Assembly: GCF_026626665.1 (NCBI RefSeq)
Contig: NZ_JAPNKE010000002.1
Span: forward strand, 11,490,001-11,554,000
DNA from: Nannocystis pusilla
GTDB taxonomy: Bacteria; Myxococcota_A; Polyangia; Nannocystales; Nannocystaceae
Length of the DNA stretch: 64,000 nucleotides
Reading direction: 5' to 3'
The position numbers and the translations under genes are program-made. The stretch's first letter is position 1. Each line of letters begins with the position of its first letter. The notes under the pieces are model-generated. The model ran no database searches. It saw nothing but the letters and a program-made list of their open reading frames with translations, and was not told where the DNA came from. Below, in pieces: positions 41,128 through 51,470 of the stretch.

Positions 41128-42507
41128 CGCAGGGCGCTCCAGGTCGGGCTGTCCAGCAGCTCGGCGAGAATGGTGAGACCGCGCCCCAACTCGGCGCGCG
41201 AGCGGGCCGCGCCGAGCGAGACGCGGACCGCGTTGGGGGCGTTGCCGGGGCGGGCGGCGAACACGTGCGAGGGGCCGATCAACAGGTCGCGCGCGTGGGC
41301 CTGCTCGACCAGCTCGAGGGCGCGGCGCTGCGGCGGGATCTCGAGCCACGGAAGTACGCCGTCGGGTGCGCGCGATACGGCCAACGGCCGAGCTTGTCGG
41401 CGGCCAGCCGCTGACGCGCGGCCGCCTCGGCGCGTCGGGCGTCGCGGATCGCGGTCGCGGTGCCGTCGGCGATCCACTGCACCGCGATCTCGGCGAGCAG
41501 CGGCGAGCCCGACCACACCGTCGCCGCAGCCGCGGTCTCGAGCGTGCGCCGGGCGGTCGCAGGGGCGCGCAGGAAGCCGACGCGCAGCGCGGGGACGGTG
41601 GCCTTCGACAGGCTCGTGATGTGCCAGGTGCGCTCGGGCGCGAGCCTGGCCAGCGGCGGCGGTGGAGCGGCGACCAGGGGCGCGAGCGCGGCGTTCTCGA
41701 CGATCGTCACCCCGTACTCGCGGCACACGGCGACGATCGCCAGTCGGCGCTCTTCGGCATCACCGCGGTGGTCGGGTTGTGATGCGTCGGCGTGCAGTAC
41801 AAGACCTTGGCGCCGCTGTCGCGACAGGCCCGCGCGAGCGCGTCGGGCACGAGGCCGTGCTCGTCCAGCGCGACCGGGTGCGTCGGCAGGCGCAGCCATC
41901 CGGCGGCCGCGAGGGCGCCGGGGTAGGTGAGCTCCTCGACCAGCACGCCGGCCGGGCAGGCGAGGGCGGCCAGCGCGAGGACGGTGGCATGCTGGGCGCC
42001 GCTGCACACCGTGACCTCGTCGGCGTCGGCGTCGACGCCGGTGATGGCGAGCCAGCGCGCACCGGCGGCCCGCTGGGCCTCGCTGCCGCCGTGCGCCTGG
42101 TAGCCGGCGAGGGCCCCGAGGTCGGCGCGCGCGGCGAGGCCGGCGAGGGCGGCCGCGAGGGCGCAGTGACCGAGGTCGCCGGCGACGAGCGGCGCCGCGG
42201 TCGGGCCGAGGTCGATGCGCGAGCGATCGAGCATCGGCGAGTAGGAGGCCGGGTCGGTGAGGTCGCGGACGAAGGTGCCGCTGCCGACCTGGCTGCGCAC
42301 GAGGCCGCGCCGCTCGGCCTCGGCGTAGGCGCGGGTGACGGTCCCGATCGAGGCGCCGACCGCCGCCGCGAGCTCGCGGTGCGTCGGCAGGCGCTCGCCG
42401 GCGCGCAGCTTGCCGCGGGTGATGTCGGCGGCGAGGGCGTCGGCGATGGCGGCGTAGAGCGGCCCCTCGGCGCGGCGCAGGCGGGGAGTCCAGGACGTGG
42501 CAGGCAC
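41124..42507 (-). CDS. MocR-type regulator: GntR winged helix fused to PLP aminotransferase domain (two frameshifts)
   Basis: GTG 42507. Residues ~12-80 are a GntR helix (GPLYAAIADALAADITRGKL, PTHRELAAAVGASIGTVTRAY, GSGTFVRDL). A fold-type I aminotransferase domain follows: GGSEAQRAAGARWLA, VTVCSGAQHA, LTYPGALAAAGWL, CTPTHHNPTTAVM, then after a shift near 41775 SLSKATVPALRVGFL with the PLP lysine, and after one near 41365 LEIPPQRRALELVEQA to the end. MocR proteins sense PLP/amino acids. Overlaps the S9 peptidase start by ATGA. Confidence 0.92.
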
Positions 42508-42512
42508 GGTGC

Positions 42513-42546
42513 GTCTCAGGATAGAATTTTAATTGTCTCAGGACAA
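42513..42546 (-). promoter_or_regulatory. MocR promoter with direct-repeat operator, near-leaderless
   Basis: On the minus strand TTGTCC (42546-42541) and TATCCT (42523-42518) stand exactly 17 bp apart, a good -35/-10 pair. The GTG start at 42507 is only 10 bp beyond the -10, so the transcript would have almost no leader. GTCTCAGGA occurs twice in direct orientation 22 bp apart (42513-42521, 42535-42543). AATTGTC-TCAG-GACAATT (42531-42548) is a perfect inverted repeat over the -35. These are fitting operator sites for autoregulation. Confidence 0.6.
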
Positions 42547-42684
42547 TTTTTGAAGCCGGCGGTCGGGCGCGTCGGCCCGCGCGGCCGCTCCTCTCGGCGT
42601 GTCATCGTCCGAGCGGTCGACCTCGTGCCTGCGCACCTTCGGCGGAAGGGGGTCCGGCTCGACCCGAGACGCGGTCTCTCTGTG

Positions 42685-44185
42685 ATGCGTGGGGGATTCT
42701 CGCGCCTCGTTCGTCGAGCGCTTCGCCATTCTGCTGCTGGGCCTCGGATTGACCGCGTGGAGGGCTCGTGGTCAGGTGGGGCACAGGACGTGTGCGGCCA
42801 CTCCGGGCTCGCGGCCGGCGACATCGACGGCGACGGCCAGGTCGAGCTCGTGGTCGTGACCACCGGCGGCGCGGTCAAGGTGTTCGAGCACGACGGCACC
42901 CCGAAGTGGACCAGCCCGACGTACATGCTGCACTGCTCGACCTCGCCGGGGATCGCCGACTTCGACGGCGACGGGTCGCCGGAGGTGTTCGCGGGCTCGG
43001 TGCTCCTCGACGCCGACGGCAACGAGCGCGGCGTCGGTCCGCACGGCAACGGCTTTCGCATCTCGCTGGCCGCCGACATCGACGAGGACGGCCAGCAGGA
43101 GCTCGTGGTCGGCAACGCCGCCTACGACGGCCTGGGCGGGGTCGAATGGTTCAACATGGAGAGCGACGGGATCCCCGGCGTCGCCGACTTCGCGGGCGAC
43201 TCGAAGCCGGAGATCGTCGTCAGCGCGGCCGGGACGGTGCGCCTGCAGGACAACCAGGGCGTGGTCCTGTGGTCGTCCATGGTCCCCGGCGGCGGCGGCG
43301 GAGCGCCGACGATCGCCGACTACGACGGCGACGGCGAGCCCGAGACCGGCGTCGCCGGCAGCGAATTCTACGTGGTGTTCGACACCGACGGGTCGCTGAT
43401 GTGGCAGGCCCCGATCTCCGAGACCGAGTCGGCCACCGGCTCGATCGTCTACGATTTCGAAGGCGACGGCATCGCCGACGTCATCCACGCCGACGAGAAC
43501 CGCGTGTGGGTGTTCTCGGGGGTCGACGGCGCGGTCAAGCTCGAGTTCGCCGGCCACGGCAGCGCGACCCAGCTCGAGTCGCCCGCGGTCGCCGACGTCG
43601 ACGGCGACGGCCAGGTCGAGATCGTGTTCGGCAACAACCAGTTCTACGACCCGGCGGCGCCGAAGGGGATCTCGGTCATCGGCGACGAGGCGCTGTCGTG
43701 GCGGCCGGGGCGGAAGATCTGGAACCAGTTCGCCTACTCGATCACCAACGTCGCCGACGACGGCACCATCCCGGCGATGCCGGTCCACAACTGGACCGCG
43801 CACAACAACTACCGCTCGGGCGACGACTCCCGCCCGACGGCGCCGCCGCGCCGGACGTCGTGCTCGAGGCGTCGATCTGCCAATACCAGTGCCAGGACAC
43901 CGCGCTGCAGCTATGGGTCAACGTCGGCAACGCCGGCGCCTCGCCGCTGACCGCCGGCGCCACGATCGAAGTCTACGGGGACATGGGCGGGCAGGAGACG
44001 TTGCTCGCCTCGCAGGGGTTCTTCGAGGTGGTCCAGCCCGGCGAGTACGCGACCGCGATCGGCTTCGACGTCGACGGTGCGGGCTACGACAGCCTGGTCG
44101 TCCGCGCCGTCGCCGGCGAGGAGGAGTGAAGCTCGACAACAACGCCGCCCTGCTGTCGACGCCGTTCTGCAACCCGCCCGGCTGA
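42685..44185 (+). CDS. FG-GAP/VCBS-repeat protein, apparent 5' truncation (two frameshifts)
   Basis: Start taken as ATG 42685. From ~42790, repeats of the form AAGDIDGDGQVELVV, IADFDGDGSPEVF, ADIDEDGQQELVVG and VADVDGDGQVEIVFG give a calcium-binding propeller. Later comes a region with WRPGRKIWNQFAYS and WTAHNNYRSGD, then after a shift near 43845 DVVLEASICQYQC and a CARDB-like beta domain. A shift near 44127 restores LLSTPFCNPPG at 44185. There is no signal peptide: the N-terminal ~30 residues are non-protein-like, so the 5' end may be missing or shifted. Confidence 0.78.
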
Positions 44186-44778
44186 CGGGCCCGGTGCGAG
44201 GTCGACAGATCGCAAGCTCTGCGACCGTCGACCTCGCGCGCCCAGGTGCCACTCGCGTTGCGGCGTTCTCGGCACCCGGGACTCCCCGTGATCGGCGCTC
44301 GCACCCTTTCGGTTCACGGCGTTCGTCCTCATCGCGGCGCGACGGCGATGCAATCACGGGTAACACCTGCAGGTCCCCGGTGAGCGACTCGAGCAGTTAC
44401 CCTGCGCGAGCGAAGGCGTCGGCGAGCGACCTGAGACGGAGGCGTGTCGGGCATTGCCGGACTCGCCTTGCTCCCGTCGTGTTGCCAATCCTTATCCATG
44501 CGGTTCCGGGCCGCGGATTGCAGACCTTCGGGCATATCGCCGAATGGCCCATGCGCGTGTTCGCGCGCGCGGGCGTCTCCCTCGAGAAATGACCGACAGA
44601 CCAGTCGAGTGGCCCTACTGCCCCGGGTGGCCACGATCGCGGCGATCCGTCGGAACGGTCGATCCATCGATCGCGTGATCCGTCGCCTGCCGGCACGACA
44701 CTACCGCGGCCGCCGGAGCGGCGGCGAGAAGTTGTAATCTTTCGTTCGTTCCCGGTACCTTGCTACGGTGGAGCTGCG
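44186..44778. other. Intergenic region of ~590 bp
   Basis: No gene recognised. A ggtgcc/ggcacc inverted pair near 44245-44275 is unremarkable. The last 50 bases become AT-richer (gttgtaatctttcgttcg at 44733-44750) and end with GGAG 5 bases before the ATG at 44779, so the promoter of the downstream operon is probably here. Confidence 0.45.
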
Positions 44779-46561
44779 ATGATGCGTTTGGTTTTGCCGC
44801 TCGGCGGTTGTCTCCTTCTCGCTGCCTGTCCGTCCGATCCCGTCGCCAACACCTCCGACGGCGACGCGACCACGACGGCGGCAACGACCACCACCACGTC
44901 GCCCGGCACCGGTAGCACCGGGGACGGTCCCGGCAGCACCGGGGACGTTCCGACCAGCACCGGTGACGATTCGCCGACGACCGACGCCTCGACGTCGACG
45001 ACCGGCGAGGACGAGGAGCACTTCGAGCCCGCTCCGGGCGGCCTGCGCCGGCTGCAGCGTCATCACTATGTCGGCTCGGTCCGCTACCTGCTCGGTGACG
45101 CGGCCGCGGGGCAGCCGCTCCGCCCGAGGATTACTCGCTGCACGGCTTCGACGCGATCGGTGCGGCCGAGCTGTCGCTGCAGGAAAGCGCGATCGAGCAG
45201 CTCGAGGCGTCCGCGCGGGCGGTCGCCGTCGCTGCGGTCGCCGATCGCACCACCCTCGGCGGCCACGTCCCGTGCGTCCTCGAGGCCGAGCCGGGCGACG
45301 CCTGTTACGAGGCGGTCGCCGCCGACCTCGGGCGCCTCGCGTGGCGCCGCCCGCTGACCGCGGAGGAGGTCGGCCCGCTGGTCGCCATCGCCAAGGATGC
45401 CAGCGCCTGGGGCGGCGGCAGCTTTGCGACGGGACTGCAGTACGAGCTGATGGCGCTGCTGCAGTCGCCCTACTTCATTTACCTCGTCGAGGTCGGCGAG
45501 CCGGACCCTGTCGACCCGGCCGTGCGCACCCTGACGCCGACCGAGCTCGCCGCCCGCATGTCGTTCTTCCTGCTCGGGCGGACTCCGGACGCCGAGCTGC
45601 TCGCCGCCGCCGAGTCCGGCGAGCTCACCACCGACGACGACGTGCGCGCGGTCGCCGAGGCGATGCTCGCCCGCACCGAGGCGCGCGCCACCCTGTCGAA
45701 CTTCTACTCCGAGCTGTTCCAGCTGCGCGACCTGTCGACGATCAACAAGAGCAACGAACTGTTCCCGCAGTTCACCTCCGAGCTCGCGTACGCGATGAAG
45801 TACGAGACGCTGCGGCTGATCGAGGACATCGTCTGGGACAAGGACGGCGACTTCCGGACGCTGCTCGACGCCGACTACACCTTCGTCAACCCCGCGCTGG
45901 CGTCGCTGTACGGCTTGCCGCCGCCGCCGGGGCAGGGCTTCGCCAAGGTCGACCTGGCGGCCGAGCAGGGCCGCGCCGGTCTCCTGGGACAGGCCAGCTT
46001 CCTCGCTCGCTTCGCCCACCCGGCCGAGACCTCGCCGACGCGGCGCGGCCAGTTCATCCGCGCCAAGCTGCTGTGCGAAGCGGTCCCGCCGCCGCCGCCC
46101 GGCGTCGACGCCAGCCTGCCGACCGAGGATCCGAACAAGCCGCAGACGATGAAGCGAAGCTGCTGCAGCACATGCGGGATCCCAGCTGCAGCGGCTGTCA
46201 TTCGCTGCTCGACCCGCTCGGCTTCGCCCTGGAGAACTACGACCCGGTCGGCGCCTACCGGACCCTCGACGACGGCCTCGTGATCGATCCGAGCGCCAAC
46301 GCTGCCGACCTCGGGGAGTTCGCCTCCGCCCGCGACCTCGCCGAGCTGCTCTTCGACGATCCACGCGTCACCGCGTGCGTGATCAAGAACTTCGTCCGCG
46401 GCTCGCTCGGTCACATCGAGCGCCTCGGCGAGATCGACGTCCTCGACAACCTCGAGGCCGACTTCGTCGCCAACGATCACCGCCTGCAGCACCTCCTCGT
46501 CGAGCTGGCCGTCAGCCCCGTGTTCCGCGCCGTCGGTGCGCCCAGGTCGAGATTCTCATGA
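44779..46561 (+). CDS. DUF1592/DUF1588/DUF1585 domain lipoprotein (two frameshifts)
   Basis: ATG 44779 with GGAG 5 bases upstream. Signal GGCLLLAAC; linker TTTAATTTTTSPGTGS. Planctomycete-type domain series: DUF1587-like RLQRHHYVGSVRYLLG, DUF1595-like GRLAWRRPLTAEEV, DUF1592 YELMALLQSPYFIYLVEVG and LAARMSFFLLGRTPDAEL, DUF1588 GLLGQASFLARFAHP and CSGCHSLLDPLGFALENYD with a CxxCH site, DUF1585 ending VKNFVRGSLGHIE-like sequence. Shifts near 45115 and 46150. The stop overlaps the DUF1552 gene by ATGA. Role unknown; the CxxCH site suggests haem or redox. Confidence 0.9.
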
Positions 46562-47903
46562 TCAACCGTCGCACCATTCCCCGTCGCACCTTCCTCCGCG
46601 GCCTCGTCGGCGGCTCTGCGGCCGTCGTCGGCCTCCCTCTGCTCGAGGCGATGCTCGACAGCCACGGCGAGGCGCTCGCCGACGGCTCCCCGCTGCCGAC
46701 CCGGTTCGTCACCTGGTTCTTCGGCAACGGCGTGATCCTGCCGCGCTTCGAGCCGGCCGCGACCGGCGCGGATTATCCGCTGAGCGAGCAGCTGCAGCCG
46801 CTCGCCAACGTGCGCGACTACGTCACGGTGCTGACCGGCCTGCGCAACCGCTGCGAGGTGACCGTCACCCACCACGAGGGCATGACGGCCTTCAACGGCT
46901 ACACCATGACCGAGCTCAGCGGCCTGTTCTCCAAGGCCGGCGGCCCGACGATCGACCAGCTGATCGCGGCGAGGATCGGCCAGGACACCCCGGTCGCGTC
47001 GATCCACCTCGGCGTGTCGAAGCACCTCAGCGTGATGGACTCCGGCACCACCATGCACGCCCTCTCGCACAAGGGCCCCAACGAGCCGCAGTACCCGCAG
47101 TTCAACCCGCAGCAGGCGTGGACCGACCTGTTCGGCGCGTTCGCCCCGCAGGCCGACGACCGCGCGCTGCGGACCAGCATCCTCGACGCGGTGCGCGACC
47201 AGACCGCCGCGCTGCGGATGAAGCTCGGCAAGCACGACAACGAGCGGCTCGACGCGCACCTCGACGGCGTGAGCGCGCTCGAGAAGAAGATCGAGGCCAC
47301 CGCGCCGCTGTGCGCCCTGCCCGACAAGCCGACCGAGACCAACACCGACATCAACGGCGTCGAGCCGATCACGGCCGTCAACGCGGTGATGAGCGACCTG
47401 CTGGTGTACGCCTTCCAGTGCGACATCACCCGCGTCGCCAGCATGCTGTTCCACGGCGGCGCCGCCGAGACGGTCTTCTCGGAGATCGACATCTGGAGCG
47501 GCCACCACAACAACTCGCACAACCCCAACTCCGAGGAGCTGCACACCGGCATCGTCCACATCATGGGGCGCTTCGCGGACATGCTCGAGAAGTTCAAGGC
47601 CTCGGAGGACATCGACGGCAAGAACCTGCTCGACACCTCGATCATCTACTGCAGCAGCGACTGCGCCGAGGGCTGGACCCACTCGATCCAGCGCCAGCCG
47701 GTCATCCTCGCCGGCCACGGTCGCAACAAGCTGATCTTCCCCGGCATCCACGTGCAGGCCGCCCCGTACCCGATGAGCGACGGCAACATCTCCGACGTCC
47801 TGCTGACCGTCCTCCAGTCGTTCGACAAGGCGCGACCTCGATCGGCGCCGGCGCCCCGATGTCGACCACGCCGATGGAGGCGATCAAGGGCACGATGTTC
47901 TGA
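46558..47903 (+). CDS. DUF1552 domain secreted protein (C-terminal frameshift)
   Basis: 448 residues from ATG 46558, inside the stop of the DUF1592 gene. Twin-arginine signal (RRTIPRRTFLRGLVGGSAA). Family landmarks: LPTRFVTWFFGNGVILPRF, TVLTGLRNRC, THHEGMTAFNGY, GGPTIDQLIAARIG, CDITRVASMLFHGG, SSDCAEGWTHSIQRQPVIL and a C-terminal AGHG. A shift near 47830 restores GAPMSTTPMEAIKGTMF. DUF1552 proteins, related to DUF1501/sulfatase-like folds, always accompany DUF1592 genes; the pair is probably co-secreted. Confidence 0.92.
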
Positions 47904-47912
47904 CGCCGAAGC

Positions 47913-47970
47913 AACGGCCGCTGCCGGCGGCCGTTCGGGCGATCATGAAAAGCGCGGCCTCGGCCGCGCT
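47913..47970. terminator. Two hairpins between convergent genes
   Basis: AACGGCCGC/GCGGCCGTT (47913-47921, 47927-47935) has no T-tract. AGCGCGGC-CTCG-GCCGCGCT (47951-47970) is followed on the minus strand by TTT, a weak intrinsic terminator for the Cys-repeat gene, whose stop is at 47984. They separate two convergent genes. Confidence 0.55.
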
Positions 47971-47983
47971 CTTCGTTTGTCGC

Positions 47984-49790
47984 TCACTGGCACATGCCGC
48001 AGCCGAGGGTCTCGACCTCGCCGACGCACTGGCCGTCCCACTCGAACTCGCAGCAGAACGGGTCCTCGGCGCACACGCACGCGGAGACCGCCGCGTCGTC
48101 GCACTCCGGCGTGTCGTGCTCCTCGCAGCAGCCGGTGCCGCCCGGAGCGCCGCACGTGCCGCAGCCGAGCGACTCGACCTCGGAGACGCACAGGCCGTCC
48201 CACTCGACCTCGCAGCAGAACGGGTCCTCGGCGCACACGCACTCGGAGACCGCCGCGTCGGCGCACGACGGCGTGTCGTGCTCCTCGCAGCAGGGGGCCT
48301 CGACCGGCGGCTCGCAGGTGCCGCAGCCGAACGCCTCGACCTCGGCGACGCACTGCTCGGTCCACGACGTCGTGCAGCACAGGTCGTCCTGGGCGCACAC
48401 GCAGGCGGCGATCGCCGCGTCGTCGCACGACGGGGTGTCGTGGGCCTCGCAGCAGGCGCCCTCGACCGGGCCCTCGCACGTGCCGCAGCCGAGCGCCTCG
48501 ACCTCGGCGACGCACTGCTCGGTCCACGCGCCCGTGCAGCAGGGTCGTCCTGGGCGCACACGCAGGCGGCGACCGCCGCGTCGTCGCAGGACGGGGTGTC
48601 GTGCGCCTCGCAGCACGGCCCTTCGACCGGCGGCTCGCACATGCCGCAGCCGAGCGGCTCGACCAGCGCCACGCAGTCGGCGCTCCACACGTCCTGGCAG
48701 CAACCCGGCGCGTTGTTGCAGACGCACGCCCGCACCGCCTGGTCGGCGCATCCCGGGCCCTGACCCGCTTCGCAGCAGTCGCCGAGCTCCGGCTGACACA
48801 CGCCGCAGCCGAGCAGGTCGACCTTCTCGACGCAGGCGGCGTCCCACACCGCCTGGCAGCAGAACGGATCTTGCGCGCACACGCACGCCTCGATCTCCGG
48901 CTCGGTGCAACCGGGGCCGTTCCCGACCATGCAGCAGGCCGTCTTCTCCTCCTGCTCACACATCCCGCAGCCGGCATCGTCGACGAGCGCCACGCAGGCG
49001 TCGCTCCACACGTCGGCGCAGCACTCGGGGCCAGGGCGCACACGCAGCTCTCGACCCCGGCGTCGAGGCAGCCGCCGCCGCGGTGCGCCTCGCAGCACTC
49101 GCCCTTCGGCGGCTCCTGACAGACGCCGCAGCCGAGCGCGTCGACGGCGGTGACACTCGGGCCCCCACACGCCCGCGCAGCACCCGGGGCCCCGGCGCAC
49201 ACGCAGCTCTCGATCGCGTCGTCGCTGCAGCCGGGCCCGACCCCGACCTCGCAGCACGGGCCCTCGGGCGGCGGCGGGCACGAGCCGCACCCGAGCTGGG
49301 TGACCAGGGCGACGCACTGGCTGGTCCACGGCCCCTCGCAACACGACGGATCCGCCGTGCACACGCACGCCTCGATCGCAGGGTCGCCACACAGGGTCGG
49401 CTCGCAGCAGACCGCCGGCGGCTCGCCGGTGGTCGCGTCGGTCGAGTCCGTGCTCGTCACCGCCGTCGTCTCCGTCGTCGAGCCGGTGGTCGTGGTGGTG
49501 GTCGACGTCTCGGTGTCGGTGGTCGACGTCGTCGTGCCGAGCGTCGTGGTCGGCGCGGTCGTGGTCGGGTCGCCGGTGGGGTCCGAAGTCGTCGTCGAAT
49601 GGTCGGGCTCGGTGGAGGCCGAACCGGACGTGCTGCTCGGCGCGCTCGCGCTGTCGGTCGACGTGGTGAGGTCGTCGGAGCAGGCGGAGAACAGCGGAGA
49701 GAATGCGACGAGCGCGAGGGAGATCGAGGCGAGGCTACGCAAGCGAACGGCTCCTGAAGGCGGAGGACGGGGCCGGTCCGCAGTCATCAC
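47984..49790 (-). CDS. Lipoprotein with nine tandem Cys-rich repeats (several frameshifts)
   Basis: ATG 49790. Signal LALVAFSPLFSAC; Ser/Thr linker of ~85 residues (TTTAPTTTLGTTTSTT). Nine ~50-residue repeats follow, pattern CCE-x4-PxC-xDxAVxxCVC-xxDPxCC-xxxWxxxCV-xxVxxLGCGxC. The first is near 49400 and the last ends at 47984 in LGCGMC. The last four repeats are the most alike, indicating recent duplication. Shifts (about 49190, 49140, 49035 and 48540) are consistent with indels. About 600 residues with ~90 cysteines: a rigid, disulfide-laced surface protein. Not recognised as a named family. Confidence 0.8.
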
Positions 49791-50087
49791 ACCGGCACCT
49801 CGAGCTACCTATACACGAGGGAGGCTCCGCGTTCTCGAGCTTCGATCGGCGCTCGAAGGGATACGACTCCGCGTATCCGCGACGCCCCGAAGCGCGACCT
49901 CCGATCGGCGTGCGCCAGCGCGAGATCGCGCTCGACGTCGCCGGCCCTCGCGCCTTCATCGTCGCACCGGCGGTCGGTCTCCTGCGCCTCGGTGAGCCGC
50001 GGTCCCCGTGTCACCGGCGGGCATTGGAGCGGAGATTTAAACGGGGATTAAGCGGGCCGCCGGCGACCGCTGGCGCACCCTCGTCGC

Positions 50088-51372
50088 GTGCGTACTCCGT
50101 CGATCGATCTCCTCCTGCTCGCCGTGATCACGGGCCTCGCGGCCTGTGACAGCGACATCCCGCCGGCACGACAGCGACCACCAGCGCGACCAGCGGCCCC
50201 GACTCCGATGCGACCAGCGAGGCCGGCACGAGCGGCGAGGCCGGCACGAGCAGCAGCACGAGCGACGCCGTGCCGACCAGCGGCGGCCCCGGCTGGGGCA
50301 GCAGCGGCGGCGATGCCCCGCCGGGCGATTGCCAGGCGCCGCTGCCGGCCCCGACGTCCTGCGATCCCATCGCGGAGGCGTGCGGCGACGCCACCGCCAT
50401 CGCCGGGGCCAGCGACGCCTACGTCTACCGCACCGCGTTGACCGCAGCCGACGGTGGTTCCTCGGCTCGCGCGCGGGCTGCCCTCCAGGCCCTCTACCGC
50501 GTGTCGAAGCGAGGGGGCGATGCGCAGTGGATCCGCGAGGTCTCCTACCTCGTCGACTTCGAGGGCGACGACACGGCGCTCTACCTCGTCGAGCGGACCG
50601 AGGACCCGCTCACCATGAAGGTGAGCGCGCGGGTCGACGACGAGGAGACGGTGATCGGCGAGACGCACCATACGTCCGGCAACACCTACTGGAACACGGC
50701 GCTCACGCGCACGCTCGCCGGCGTCGTCGCCTATGACGACCTCGGACCGACCCTCCCGTCGTTCTCGCACGTGACCCCGACGAAGCTGGTCCTCCTGGCC
50801 GACGCGGTCGAGGGCGAGTATCTGGGCTCGGCGCCCGCCTACGACGGCGAGCGCCTGTTCTTCACCTGGAACGACCCACCGTTCGACGAGGACGGCAGCG
50901 GGCCCCTCCATCGCGCGCTGGTGAGCCTGGCGGGCGACACCAGACCGTCCTCGCCGGCGACGCCTCGACCCGCATCGATCCATCCGTGGCGGTCGACGCC
51001 GACTTCGTCTACTTCGCCACCGGCGATCCGAGCAACGTGTCCGGCGTGCAGCCGGCGCCGATGAACGTGTCGCGGGTCGCCAAGACCGGCGGGCCGGTCA
51101 CACCGCTGTTCCCGCCGATGGACATCGGCATCGATCAGGTGCTCGTCGACGGCGACGAGGTGTTCTTCCACCAGGCGCCCGCCGACATCTTCGCGGTGCC
51201 GAAGACCGGCGGTACGCCGCGGCACGTGTGGCACGGGGTCGAGGACGAGCGGCGCGGGATGCATCTCGACGCGCACGACCTCTACTTCTCGGTCACGGTG
51301 CCGCAGGGCGACATCTCGCTGCCCGGCCACCATTTCGTCGTCCGCGTGGCCAGGACGGCGGTCGTTCCGTAG
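50088..51372 (+). CDS. Lipoprotein with Ser/Thr linker and propeller-like domain (two frameshifts)
   Basis: ATG 50088, signal LLLLAVITGLAAC with lipobox. After a shift near 50165 a linker (SEAGTSGEAGTSSSTS) leads to a beta-rich domain: YVYRTALTAADGG, LVLLADAVEGEYLG, YDGERLFFTWND. After a shift near 50940 come VAVDADFVYFATGDPS, VLVDGDEVFFHQAPAD and AHDLYFSVTVP. The repeated VxVDxxxVYFxT strands suit a DUF5050-type propeller. It is divergent from the nine-repeat Cys lipoprotein. Function unknown. Confidence 0.72.
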
Positions 51373-51470
51373 GTCTCTGTCGCGGCGAATTCGAGCTCGA
51401 AGCCGATCTCGAGACGACCTCGGCGCCGGCTTCGTCGCTCGCCCGACGCGGCGTTATGCTCTCGTCCGGC

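Noticed and set aside
44240..44290. Inverted ggtgcc/ggcacc resembling a tRNA-like stem
   Set aside because: No anticodon arm, TpsiC sequence or acceptor pairing; not a tRNA. No tRNA was found elsewhere in the window.
47994..49757. Plus-strand open frame across the Cys-repeat gene
   Set aside because: Shadow of the minus-strand repeats; the plus frame is Ser/His-rich and not conserved from repeat to repeat in a meaningful way.
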